NCBI GenBank assembly: GCA_964590395.1
Contig: CAZPVT010000021.1
Coordinates: 1 to 64,000 of the forward strand
DNA from: JAOABP01 sp964590395
Lineage (GTDB): Bacteria; Hydrothermota; Tepidihabitantia; Tepidihabitantales; Tepidihabitantaceae
Length of the DNA: 64,000 bases
Direction of reading: 5' to 3'
Shown here: positions 36,089-43,747 of the stretch, in pieces
Position numbering within the stretch: position 1 is the stretch's first letter
How the letters are laid out: each line of letters opens with the position of its first letter
Position numbers and translations under genes: made by a program
The notes under the pieces: generated by a model
The model's input: the letters and a program-made list of their open reading frames with translations, nothing else
Database searches by the model: none
Told to the model about the DNA's origin: nothing

Positions 36089-36362
36089 TCCTTCCGTGAT
36101 TTTTTACCAGCAAGGCAGTTAGCCAGACGGCGACCACGGGCAAAAGCATCACTAAGCCGAGGAGAGTGGCGTTCGGTATCAGTCCATCAGTTTTGGTTTC
36201 AATGAATGTGCCACCTTTATACCCAAGGATAAAATCCACCAGTATCATTACCGTTGCGCCCCAGAGCATCTGGCTTAAAAGTCCTAACCGGTATTTACCC
36301 TGGAATAGGCGCCAGAGAATGGTGGCGAGTATCGCCGCTACCGCGGTGGTGACGAGCCACAT
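36072..36362 (-). CDS. Small membrane protein B of the nikR operon
   Basis: This 96-residue protein has three hydrophobic helices: WLVTTAVAAILATILWRLF, LLSQMLWGATVMILVDFIL, and ATLLGLVMLLPVVAVWLTALLV. I recognise no named family with certainty. It shares MLWG, a following acidic residue in the helix, and a VAVWL ending with protein A, so the two look like diverged paralogs. The ATG overlaps the stop of gene A and follows GGAGG. Co-transcription with nikR suggests a role in nickel handling, or at least nickel-dependent regulation. Confidence 0.7.
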   Translation of the reverse strand: MWLVTTAVAAILATILWRLFQGKYRLGLLSQMLWGATVMILVDFILGYKGGTFIETKTDGLIPNATLLGLVMLLPVVAVWLTALLVKNHGRNERQG

Positions 36363-36703
36363 TAACCACCTCCGGAGGTTTCACTTTGCATCGGTTTGCC
36401 TGAAGGTAGCCAGCGGGAAAGGGTAACGGCAATTAGCCAGACAGCAACGATTGCAACGGTCATCGTGCCGCCGACTGTTACCATCTCCTTGAGCATCTGC
36501 GGTATATCCTGTGGGCTTTTCATCGCGGTAAGGAAGGGAGGATCCGGGACAATTTCACCGTGGGCGTAGTGTTCCACTGCCAGCGTTGCCACCCCTCCCC
36601 AGAGCATCGCGTTAAGCCATTCCGGATGTAATTGCTTGGGGAACTTCTTTTTTAACGCTGTAGTCGTTATGCCAGCGGCAGCCGGAACTAAAAAACATGC
36701 CAT
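36362..36703 (-). CDS. Small membrane protein A of the nikR operon
   Basis: This 113-residue protein starts MACFLVPAAAGITTTALKKKF, followed by WLNAMLWGGVATLAVEHYAHGEI (a helix with Glu and His near its end). A loop DPPFLTAMKSPQDIPQM comes next, then a long hydrophobic helix (VGGTMTVAIVAVWLIAVTL). The first 20 residues could act as a membrane anchor. Proteins with this MACFL opening occur in other anaerobes, but I know of no assigned function. AAGGAG precedes the ATG. First gene of A-B-nikR, with its own promoter. Confidence 0.7.
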   Translation of the reverse strand: MACFLVPAAAGITTTALKKKFPKQLHPEWLNAMLWGGVATLAVEHYAHGEIVPDPPFLTAMKSPQDIPQMLKEMVTVGGTMTVAIVAVWLIAVTLSRWLPSGKPMQSETSGGG

Positions 36704-36735
36704 CTTTAAACTCCTTTTGTGTTATTTTTTAATAA

Positions 36736-36763
36736 ATAGTAGCACGCAAAAGTTAAAGGTCAA
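36736..36763 (-). promoter_or_regulatory. Promoter of the nikR operon
   Basis: TTGACC (36758-36763) and TACTAT (36736-36741), spacer 16, minus strand. No clear GTATGA-type NikR palindrome was found. Confidence 0.6.
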
Positions 36764-36797
36764 GTAAGTACTATGATAAGTCCATCAACGGTAAATA

Positions 36798-38603
36798 TCA
36801 GGATTCGTTTCTTAGCCAGTGATAGATGCTTTCTGCAAGGGCTTTGCCGATACCTTTCACATGGGCGATTTCTTCCTTGGAGGCACCGCGGAGTTTAGAC
36901 ATTGAGCCAAAGTGTTGGATAAGAGTCCGGTGGCGGGCAGGACCGATGCCAGGAATCGCTGCCAATTGAGACCGTAGAGCATTTTTCGTCCGAAGTCTGC
37001 GGTGCCACGAGATAGCAAAACGGTGGGATTCGTCGCGGATAAGTTTTAAGAGTTTCAACGCCGGTGAGGTGGGAGGAATTGTTATTTCGCGACCGTCAAG
37101 GTAAGAGAGGGTGTCAGTGCGTTTGGCAAGACCGATGATCGGAATTTCTTGGTCGTACTGATGATAGGCGTTAATCGCTGCTGAAAGTTGACCTTTTCCG
37201 CCGTCAACGAGTACTAAGTCCGGTAGGGGCAGGTTTTTTTCCAGAAGGCCGCGCACACGACGGGCAAGGACCTCGGTGATCATCGCGAAGTCGTTCGGGC
37301 CAGAGACATTTTTTATTTTGAAAATCCGATACTGATTTCTCAGTGGTCTGGTGTCCTGAAAAACCACCACCGAGCCTACCGCATTTGTTCCCTGGGTATT
37401 GGAGATATCGACACCTTCAATTCGGCGGGGAGGGGAACTTAATTCCAATATTGCCTGTAGTTCCCGGTTTGCTTTGGGGATACGGTCAGATAGATGGGAT
37501 AACTCAACAAGTGCCTTTTCAGCATTGTGTTGGGCTAACTCCACCAGTTTGAGTTTCTCACCTCTTGTTGGCACGGTGAATCTCACCCGGCGTTTTCTAT
37601 TTTCCGCAAAGACCTGTTCAAAAATGTTAAATGCGGTTATCGGCACCGGTAGGACAATTTCATCGGGCAGATCAGCGGTATGGGTGTAAACCGAACGCAG
37701 AACCCCTTCCAGAATTTCTTCATCAGGCACGGTTTTATCGGCGGAAAGTGAGTACTGTTCTCGGGCAACGATTCTGCCCTCGCGGATTCTAAAGATTACT
37801 GCTACCGCTACCCGTTGTCCTTTTGCCAATCCGATGACATCACGCGCGGTCCGATCGTTTGTTATCACCTGCTGATGTCGGACGATTTCCCGTAGGGCAA
37901 GTAGTTGATCCCGCAGGGTTGCCGCCTGTTCGTAGCGCTGGGTACGGGCTTCCTTCCACATCCTTTGTTCCAGCTCGCCGATCAATTTGTCTGACCTTCC
38001 AGCGAGAAACTCAATCACGTCATTAACGATTTGATGGTAAGTGGTTTGATCGATATTGCCAATACAGGGAGCAAGGCAGCGCTTGACTTGAAAGTTAATA
38101 CATGGTTGGTGAATCTTTTCGTCGGGAAGGCTTTTTTTGCAGGTGCGGATTTTAAATATTCTGCGCACCGCACGTAGTGCCCGGCGTAATTCCTTAGCAC
38201 TGGTATAAGGTCCAAACAGTACTGAGCCGTCGGGTTTGATATTGCGGGTAATGAAAATTCGCGGGAACTTTTCGGTTGTGGTGATTTTTAGATACGGATA
38301 TTTTTTATCATCCCGTAGTCGAACATTGAAGCGCGGTTTTTTGATTTTGATCAAACTTTCCTCTAAGAGCAGTGCCTCAACCTCGGAGCGTGTGACGATT
38401 GTCTCGCAGTCAGCAACCCGTCGGGTTAGGGCGGTAAGACGGGGTTCATTCTGAGGCTGGAGATAGCCACGGAGCCGCTCCTTTAAATCCCGTGCTTTAC
38501 CGATGTAAAGCACCTTGCCCTGGGCATCCTTTAAAAGATAAACGCCTGGTTCGTTGGGAGCGCACCTTACCTTTTCGGCAAAATTGGCTTTCTGATTGGA
38601 CAT
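36798..38603 (-). CDS. uvrC: Excinuclease ABC subunit C
   Basis: This 601-residue nuclease makes the 3' and 5' incisions in nucleotide excision repair. Domains run in the family order. The GIY-YIG nuclease (GVYLLKDAQGKVLYIGKARDLKERL, about residues 19-43) comes first, then a Cys-rich segment (CINFQVKRCLAPC) and the UVR motif (ARTQRYEQAATLRDQLLALRE). The RNase H-like endonuclease domain follows (EGVDISNTQGTNAVGSVVVF, DLVLVDGGKGQLSAA). Two C-terminal helix-hairpin-helix units end the protein (IPGIGPARHRTLIQHFGS, IAHVKGIGKALAESI). It lies 24 bases after rtcB and is likely co-transcribed with it. Confidence 0.98.
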   Translation of the reverse strand: MSNQKANFAEKVRCAPNEPGVYLLKDAQGKVLYIGKARDLKERLRGYLQPQNEPRLTALTRRVADCETIVTRSEVEALLLEESLIKIKKPRFNVRLRDDKKYPYLKITTTEKFPRIFITRNIKPDGSVLFGPYTSAKELRRALRAVRRIFKIRTCKKSLPDEKIHQPCINFQVKRCLAPCIGNIDQTTYHQIVNDVIEFLAGRSDKLIGELEQRMWKEARTQRYEQAATLRDQLLALREIVRHQQVITNDRTARDVIGLAKGQRVAVAVIFRIREGRIVAREQYSLSADKTVPDEEILEGVLRSVYTHTADLPDEIVLPVPITAFNIFEQVFAENRKRRVRFTVPTRGEKLKLVELAQHNAEKALVELSHLSDRIPKANRELQAILELSSPPRRIEGVDISNTQGTNAVGSVVVFQDTRPLRNQYRIFKIKNVSGPNDFAMITEVLARRVRGLLEKNLPLPDLVLVDGGKGQLSAAINAYHQYDQEIPIIGLAKRTDTLSYLDGREITIPPTSPALKLLKLIRDESHRFAISWHRRLRTKNALRSQLAAIPGIGPARHRTLIQHFGSMSKLRGASKEEIAHVKGIGKALAESIYHWLRNES

Positions 38604-38627
38604 TATTTATGAGTTGGTTAAGTGGGA

Positions 38628-40085
38628 TTATCCTTTAACTACTCCCAGCGGTTTCATCCGGGCTACTTTGCGCGCAATCCCGGCACGATGACAGACATCA
38701 ACTACCTGGTCAACATCCTTATAGGCATCCGGTACCTCTTCGTTTAAGACTTCCCGGCTTGCCGCCATTACCAGAATACCCTTTGCCCTCAATTCCGCTG
38801 CGACATCCCGACGTTTAGTCTCCTCCAGCGCCTTGGTTCTTGACCAGACCCTGCCCGCACCATGACAGGCAGAGCCGAAGGTCTGTTCCACAGCCGTGGT
38901 GGTTCCTAAAAGCAGGTAGGAACTCCTCCCCATATCGCCGGGGATAATCACGGGTTGACCGAGATGCCGGTATTTTTCCGGAAGGGCAGGATGGTTGGGA
39001 GGAAATGCCCTGGTCGCTCCTTTGCGATGGACACAGAGTTTCATTCGCTTGCCGTTAATGGTGTGTTCTTCGATCTTGGCGATGTTGTGGGCAACATCGT
39101 AAACCTGAGTCATCTGCAGTTGTTCGATCGGGATACCTAATACTTCAGAGAAGGCTTCACGTACCCAGTGGGTGATTGCTTGACGGTTTGCCCAGGCATA
39201 GTTGGCAGCGGCAACCATTGCCCCGAAATATTTCTTTCCTTCTGAGGAATCAATCGGAGCACAGGCAAGTTGCCGGTCCACTAATTCGATGCCATATTTA
39301 CGGGCCGCGGCGATGAGAGATTTCACATTGTCGTCACAGATCTGGTAACCTAAACCGCGGGACCCGGTATGAATCATCACGGTAATCTGATGGAGATGAA
39401 TGCCCAGTTCAGTTGCCGCCTGTTGATCATAGATCTCCCCCACCTCCTGGATTTCCAAGAAATGATTTCCTGCACCCAGGGTGCCCAGTTGGGGCATACC
39501 CCTTTCCAGGGCGCGTTGCGAGACCCCGGAGAGATCAGCACCCGACATCTCGCCGTGCTCTTCAGTATATTCCAAGTCCTCCTCCGTTCCGTAACCCTGT
39601 TCCACTGCCCAGCGCGCGCCCATTGTCAGGACCTGGGTAACGGTTTCTTTAGAAATTCTGATTTTACCTTTTGAGCCCACACCGGAGGGTACATTATAAA
39701 ATATAGCCCGAACAAGTTTTTCGAGTAGTTCCGGTTTTAAGTCCTGGCGCTCCAAACGGGTGCGTAACAGACGGACACCGCAGTTGATATCATAGCCCAC
39801 CCCTCCCGGGGAAATAACACCGGTATTAGCGTCAAATGCAGCAACTCCCCCAATTGCAAATCCGTATCCCCAGTGGATATCAGGCATCGCAAGAGAGTGT
39901 TTGACAATTCCGGGCAGTGTGGCGACATTGGCAACCTGTTCAGGTGCCTGGTCTGCTTTAATGTTCTCAATTAGATTGGCATCGGCATAGATAATACCGT
40001 CAACCCTCATTCCCGGCTTATAACTTTTCGGGATCAACAGCCGGGTGTCGTCGATCCTCTGTAGTGGCCCATTCCATCCTGCCAT
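38628..40085 (-). CDS. rtcB: RNA-splicing ligase RtcB
   Basis: This 485-residue GTP- and Mn-dependent ligase joins 2',3'-cyclic phosphate or 3'-phosphate ends to 5'-OH ends, in tRNA splicing or RNA repair. Signature segments are GVGYDINCGVRLLRT (with the catalytic Cys and Asp), LGAGNHFLEIQ, MIHTGSRGLGYQI, and the GMP-accepting His in GSACHGAGR near the C-terminus. The length is normal. The promoter implies that the mRNA begins at the ATG, with no Shine-Dalgarno. It pairs with uvrC in one transcript. No archease gene is beside it. Confidence 0.97.
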   Translation of the reverse strand: MAGWNGPLQRIDDTRLLIPKSYKPGMRVDGIIYADANLIENIKADQAPEQVANVATLPGIVKHSLAMPDIHWGYGFAIGGVAAFDANTGVISPGGVGYDINCGVRLLRTRLERQDLKPELLEKLVRAIFYNVPSGVGSKGKIRISKETVTQVLTMGARWAVEQGYGTEEDLEYTEEHGEMSGADLSGVSQRALERGMPQLGTLGAGNHFLEIQEVGEIYDQQAATELGIHLHQITVMIHTGSRGLGYQICDDNVKSLIAAARKYGIELVDRQLACAPIDSSEGKKYFGAMVAAANYAWANRQAITHWVREAFSEVLGIPIEQLQMTQVYDVAHNIAKIEEHTINGKRMKLCVHRKGATRAFPPNHPALPEKYRHLGQPVIIPGDMGRSSYLLLGTTTAVEQTFGSACHGAGRVWSRTKALEETKRRDVAAELRAKGILVMAASREVLNEEVPDAYKDVDQVVDVCHRAGIARKVARMKPLGVVKG

Positions 40086-40092
40086 AGATAGA

Positions 40093-40121
40093 ATTATAGA
40101 TAAAAGGTTGTCTCAGGTCAA
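40093..40121 (-). promoter_or_regulatory. Leaderless promoter of rtcB-uvrC
   Basis: TTGACC (40116-40121) and TATAAT (40093-40098), spacer 17, minus strand. The -10 ends seven bases before the ATG at 40085. Confidence 0.8.
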
Positions 40122-40171
40122 CAGGGCAAAAAGGTTATTAGTTCACATGATTGCCGGTTTATCCAGAGGTT

Positions 40172-41554
40172 TTATTGGCAAATAAGTAGTTTTTGCAAGC
40201 GATTTTTCTCCTTAATGAAATAAACACCCCTTTTTATGTTGGAATGGTCTGCATAAATCCGACGGCCGGTGACATCAAAGAGTGCTTTGTTATTACCAAT
40301 AGTAAATCCTGTTGGTGGTTTTGATTGGGTTAACGGCAATGCCCGAGCAAAATATAGGCCGTTTGCCCAGGTTTGCCCATAATAACAGAACAGCGCACCG
40401 TTGGGTAAAGCCCGTGGACGTGCGCCGTTAAACAGCGCATTGGCGCGCTGGTCGTTCAGGCTGACTGGTGAGGACCAGGCTTGGGGAGCATAGGCACGGG
40501 CGTAGCGGTAATAAACCGATGTTTGACCTGCGGAAAACCGGTCCCCAGCGTTATATACCAGATATGACGACCCTTGGTCAGCAAAGATTGATGGCCACCA
40601 TTCGTCGATGAAAATCTCCCCGAGAGTTACCGGGGTGCTAAAAGAGTTGCCACCATCGGTAGAGAAGGAGGATACTAAGTCGAGCATTTCGGTGTCGCGC
40701 CGGGCGATGGTCCAGACAGCCCAGATTGGAGCACGCCAGGGTGGTGTAGTGTCCGCCTGGGCAACTTTGGGGTTAAAACATTTTTCACCGGTGGCGTAAA
40801 GGACCTGCAGTCCGGACCAGCGGGCTGGTGCACCGTAGTAGCGGTTCTGGGTATAATGGATTTCCCTGCTGTTTATGGCAAAACGCCAGATGCAGTGTAA
40901 AACCGAGTTAGCACCAAGAGAGAGATGCGGGTCAAAGGTGTTATAAAAATCCTGCTCCATTTCCCAGGTGATGCCGTAATCCAGGGAGCGGGTAAATCTG
41001 CCGTTGCGACCACTGCGGTGCTGATTAATATACAGACAATAGAGGTAGTAATTCGGGCTGGGATCAAGCGCAACAGCGAATTGATCAACAGTATCCGGAC
41101 CTACTGCCAGGGGTAGGTTTTGCCAGTTGCTCAGGTCAGGCTGAATCCTAAGCAGCCAGAGGTCACCACCGGCGTCCGGAGTCAGATAGAATACAAAAAG
41201 ATATGCGGAGTCACCATAACCTTTTAGCAGTTCAACGGATTTAACCTGGGCAGGCAGAAGAATCCTCAGGGGTTCGCGCCAGTAGTTGCCACCATCTTCA
41301 GATTGGTATATTTTTAGCAGGCTTTCTGGCGTGCATACCGCGACATAAATTGTTCCGTTTTCATCGCTGGTTGCACCGAAGGCAAGGATAAAGCCCGAAT
41401 CCACCTGAATATCGGTTCGGGAAGTGATTGCCGGAGGGTTTTGTTCAGGAGATGGTTGGGCAGATTGGTTTAAAGAAGTAGAGACTGTAAGAGCCGGGCC
41501 GGAAAGGTAGCTTAAGAAAATGTATACCCGGAGCAAGAGAAATAAAGTAGTCAT
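40172..41554 (-). CDS. Secreted BNR/sialidase-like beta-propeller protein
   Basis: This 460-residue protein has a signal peptide (about residues 1-25). Repeated Asp-box-like motifs follow: SEDGGNYWREP, SLDYGITWEMEQ and STDGGNSFSTPV. They mark a six-bladed propeller of the sialidase/BNR type. Catalytic sialidase residues were not identified, so enzymatic activity is doubtful. The C-terminus is a shortened type IX-style sorting domain (ALFDVTGRRIYADHSNIKRG, ending GVYFIKEKNRLQKLLICQ). A promoter at 41566-41594 gives a leader of only about five bases. No operon partner is visible. Confidence 0.78.
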   Translation of the reverse strand: MTTLFLLLRVYIFLSYLSGPALTVSTSLNQSAQPSPEQNPPAITSRTDIQVDSGFILAFGATSDENGTIYVAVCTPESLLKIYQSEDGGNYWREPLRILLPAQVKSVELLKGYGDSAYLFVFYLTPDAGGDLWLLRIQPDLSNWQNLPLAVGPDTVDQFAVALDPSPNYYLYCLYINQHRSGRNGRFTRSLDYGITWEMEQDFYNTFDPHLSLGANSVLHCIWRFAINSREIHYTQNRYYGAPARWSGLQVLYATGEKCFNPKVAQADTTPPWRAPIWAVWTIARRDTEMLDLVSSFSTDGGNSFSTPVTLGEIFIDEWWPSIFADQGSSYLVYNAGDRFSAGQTSVYYRYARAYAPQAWSSPVSLNDQRANALFNGARPRALPNGALFCYYGQTWANGLYFARALPLTQSKPPTGFTIGNNKALFDVTGRRIYADHSNIKRGVYFIKEKNRLQKLLICQ

Positions 41555-41565
41555 TCTCTTTTTAA

Positions 41566-41594
41566 AAGTTAAATTAAAACTGGATAAATGTCAA
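41566..41594 (-). promoter_or_regulatory. Promoter of the BNR-like gene
   Basis: TTGACA (41589-41594) and TAACTT (41566-41571), spacer 17, minus strand; short leader with AAGAGA only. Confidence 0.6.
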
Positions 41595-41650
41595 TTTATA
41601 GCAATCAGAGGTTTAGTTAATTAGCCGAAAATTTCAGCATTTGATTTTTC

Positions 41651-41690
41651 TTGCGTAGACTAATTCAGCAGATATAATAACATAAAGGTG
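41651..41690 (+). promoter_or_regulatory. Promoter and ribosome site of the sigma-54 activator gene
   Basis: TTGCGT (41651-41656) and TATAAT (41673-41678), spacer 16. The predicted start is near 41685. AAAGGTG (41684-41690) can serve as Shine-Dalgarno for ATG 41697, or GTG 41688 could be used nearly leaderless. Confidence 0.6.
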
Positions 41691-41696
41691 CGTGCG

Positions 41697-43328
41697 ATGC
41701 CTTACCAGGAGCAAAAGCCGGTTGTGCTGGTGGTTTATGATACCACCGAGAAATATTTTGCGTTGATTGAGGCGATAAAAAGATATGCACAGGGCAGGCT
41801 ATGGAAGGAGTTCAAGTTTGAACACTGTGACTGTCTTAAGGCGGTTCAGAACTGGTATGCTCGTAACCGTGGTAAGTTTGTCTCCCTGCTGGTTATCGGT
41901 GTAGATTTTAGCAAGATCGACAACGAGCAAAAACTGGTTTCCTTTCCCTACGGTCTGCGTCCCGCGGGCGTCGAAGTCGACATTAGGTTCCTGCAGGGGT
42001 TCATCATTTATCATCATCTCCGTCATTTTGCCATTGAACGGATTGCGCCGGTAGTTTTTCATCTCAGCGGTACTGATCTGGCGATGCCCGAGCGTTTTGT
42101 CGATTTCATTCATTCCCCGGGATTGGGCAGTTGTGTTTTCGCTGGTATTTATCCTGAATGCAGTGATGAGATGATGGGCGGCGAGATTTTACAGAAGATC
42201 GAGCAATGTGCCCTGCGGCCGCTCAGTGATGAAAAGCGAAGGTCCTGGCAGAAAACGCACAGTATGGTTGTTGGACGGTCGCGGCGGATGGCAGCGCTGG
42301 TTCAAGAGGTCGAGCGGCTGGCACCCACTGATGCGATTGTTTTAATTATTGGGCCGCCAGGAGCGGGTAAAGAGCTGGTTGCCCGGGCATTACACCGGTT
42401 GAGTTTTCGCTTCTCAGCAACCGAGCCCAATCGGCAGGAACCGCTGGTGGTGAACATCCCTTCTTTGGAGAGAAATATTTGTCTTGATGAACTATTCGGT
42501 CACGAAGCCGGTGCGTTTACCGATGCTAAAACCGCACGGGCAGGTATCTTTGAAAGTGCTCGCGGGTCAACCGTTTTTCTCGACGAGATCGGGGAGATTG
42601 ACCAGGAAATGCAGAAAAACTTGCTTCGGGTGATTGAATACCACCGGATTAAGCGCTTGGGCAGTTCTTATGAACGGGAGGTTGATGTCAGGGTAATTGC
42701 TGCCACCAATCGGCGAATTGAGGAGTTACAGGAGCGGTTCCGCTTTGATTTCTATACCCGAATGGTTCAGCAGTGTCTCGCAGTTCCCTCACTGAGGGAA
42801 CGGTGGGCAGATGAGGCTGAGGCGACTATTGAGGCGGATGTGGCTGATTTTTTTGATTTCTTTATCAGCGAGATGAACCGAAACCCTTGGGTAAGTCAGA
42901 AAATCCAGCCGGACCGCAATGCGGTCAAATTCCTTACCCAGATTGTGATCCAGCACATCCAAGATAAACGGCAAATATTTATCGGCAATGTCCGAAGTTT
43001 GCGCAGTGTCATTCAGCAGGCTTACGAACGGGCACAGTACGAGAATACCAGGGTCGTGGGGGTGGGACAGATTGCTACCGCGGCCGCACAGTTTCAGTCA
43101 CAAAGTACGGTGCCGGTCGGTGTCGCTGCTGGTGGTGCTCAGTTATCCGATACCACCATAGGGCTAAAGGGATTTGATATTGAAGGCATATTCGGTACGT
43201 TGAATTTAGCGGCGATTGAAAAGGCGGTCATTAAGGAGGCACTGGCAAAATGCCAAGGCAACCAGTCAAAAGCAGCCCAGATATTAGGCATTCATCGCGA
43301 CACCCTAAGGAAGAAAATTAACCATTAA
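41697..43328 (+). CDS. Sigma-54-dependent transcriptional activator (orphan enhancer-binding protein)
   Basis: This 543-residue bacterial enhancer-binding protein has three parts. Residues about 8-180 form a divergent receiver-like or other sensory domain; canonical phospho-acceptor geometry is not clear. Residues about 200-430 are the AAA+ domain with Walker A GPPGAGKE, Walker B STVFLDEIGEID, and the sigma-54 contact loop GAFTDA in place of GAFTGA. The C-terminal 45 residues are a Fis-type helix-turn-helix (KCQGNQSKAAQILGIHRDTLRKKI). No histidine kinase gene is nearby. Directly downstream lie a palindrome and a -24/-12 promoter, so it probably drives the adjacent small RNA. GTG 41688 is an alternative start. 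Confidence 0.92.
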   Translation: MPYQEQKPVVLVVYDTTEKYFALIEAIKRYAQGRLWKEFKFEHCDCLKAVQNWYARNRGKFVSLLVIGVDFSKIDNEQKLVSFPYGLRPAGVEVDIRFLQGFIIYHHLRHFAIERIAPVVFHLSGTDLAMPERFVDFIHSPGLGSCVFAGIYPECSDEMMGGEILQKIEQCALRPLSDEKRRSWQKTHSMVVGRSRRMAALVQEVERLAPTDAIVLIIGPPGAGKELVARALHRLSFRFSATEPNRQEPLVVNIPSLERNICLDELFGHEAGAFTDAKTARAGIFESARGSTVFLDEIGEIDQEMQKNLLRVIEYHRIKRLGSSYEREVDVRVIAATNRRIEELQERFRFDFYTRMVQQCLAVPSLRERWADEAEATIEADVADFFDFFISEMNRNPWVSQKIQPDRNAVKFLTQIVIQHIQDKRQIFIGNVRSLRSVIQQAYERAQYENTRVVGVGQIATAAAQFQSQSTVPVGVAAGGAQLSDTTIGLKGFDIEGIFGTLNLAAIEKAVIKEALAKCQGNQSKAAQILGIHRDTLRKKINH

Positions 43329-43330
43329 AT

Positions 43331-43368
43331 TGCCGTATTTTTATGCTTTGTTGCCGTAAAAAACGGCA
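43331..43368 (+). promoter_or_regulatory. Candidate upstream activator sites
   Basis: TGCCGT-AAAAA-ACGGCA (43352-43368) is a perfect 6-bp inverted repeat. A second TGCCGTA half-site lies at 43331, exactly 21 bases upstream (two helical turns). The pair is about 115 bases before the -24 element, the normal distance for enhancer sites of sigma-54 activators. A related TACCGTA occurs at 43447-43453. It could instead be a weak terminator of the activator gene, but no T-run follows. Confidence 0.6.
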
Positions 43369-43465
43369 GTTGTATTTAGTGGATTGAAAACGGTGTTTTG
43401 ATTGTTTGTGATATAATATGTTGATTTAGCGTATCTTATATTTTATTACCGTATAAAATGAGCAA

Positions 43466-43483
43466 TTGGCATAATTTTTGCAT
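43466..43483 (+). promoter_or_regulatory. Sigma-54 (-24/-12) promoter
   Basis: TTGGCATAATTTTTGCAT matches the sigma-54 consensus TGGCAC-N5-TTGCA, with GG at 43468-43469 and GC at 43480-43481, the invariant 12-base phasing. The start is predicted near 43493-43495. The site is the only such match noticed in the window and lies 138 bases after the activator gene. Confidence 0.8.
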
Positions 43484-43492
43484 TTATATATA

Positions 43493-43623
43493 TCGGGACC
43501 GAGCCTTAATGAGGGAGGCTTATTTGAGGGGGAGGTGCCGCGCCGAAAACCCCTCCCTGCCTTAGACTTTTAGAGGGGAAAAAACATGACGCACCAGTGC
43601 TCACGGTGCGTCATGTTTCTTTA
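43493..43623 (+). ncRNA. Predicted sigma-54-dependent small RNA
   Basis: This is a transcript of about 130 bases bounded by the sigma-54 promoter and a strong terminator. It has a first hairpin AGCCT (43502-43506)/AGGCT (43516-43520), and a G-rich segment GGGGAGG (43529-43535) that can pair with CCTCCCT (43552-43558). The same C-rich segment can instead pair with AGGGAGG (43512-43518), so two exclusive folds are possible. The CCCCTCCCT stretch is complementary to Shine-Dalgarno sequences, as in many regulatory RNAs. A 30-codon frame beginning at ATG 43586 spans the terminator stem and is judged less likely. I do not recognise the RNA as a known family. Confidence 0.65.
43579..43623 (+). terminator. 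Rho-independent terminator of the small RNA
   Basis: Perfect 12-bp stem ACATGACGCACC (43584-43595)/GGTGCGTCATGT (43605-43616) with a 9-base loop, preceded by a run of A and followed by TTTCTTT. Confidence 0.88.
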
Positions 43624-43711
43624 TAAATTTATTGAAGGTTTAACAATCGGTGGAAAGATGCGGAAAAAGTGGTTTTAAGGGAAAACGCGTCGTGGACGAT
43701 AGTGAGTATTG

Positions 43712-43739
43712 TTGACATTGAAAGGAAGTTTTTTATGCT
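43712..43739 (+). promoter_or_regulatory. Nearly leaderless promoter of tldD operon
   Basis: TTGACA (43712-43717) and TATGCT (43734-43739), spacer 16. The -10 ends eight bases before ATG 43748, with no Shine-Dalgarno. Confidence 0.75.
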
Positions 43740-43747
43740 ATGTTACT

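Noticed and set aside
36740..36797. NikR operator before the nikR operon
   Set aside because: No GTATGA-N16-TCATAC type palindrome is visible; partial matches are too weak to report.
42490..42540. GAFTDA as evidence that the activator has lost sigma-54 contact
   Set aside because: Asp at this position is found in other natural activators, and a good sigma-54 promoter lies next to the gene.
43398..43417. TATAAT at 43412 as a sigma-70 promoter for the small RNA
   Set aside because: No -35 at a workable distance (TTGATT is 8 bases away, TTGAAA 22); the sigma-54 site fits far better.
43586..43678. 30-codon frame (MTHQCSRC...) after AGAGGGG
   Set aside because: It runs through a perfect terminator stem and T-tract; the stem explains the sequence better. 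A leader peptide cannot be fully excluded.
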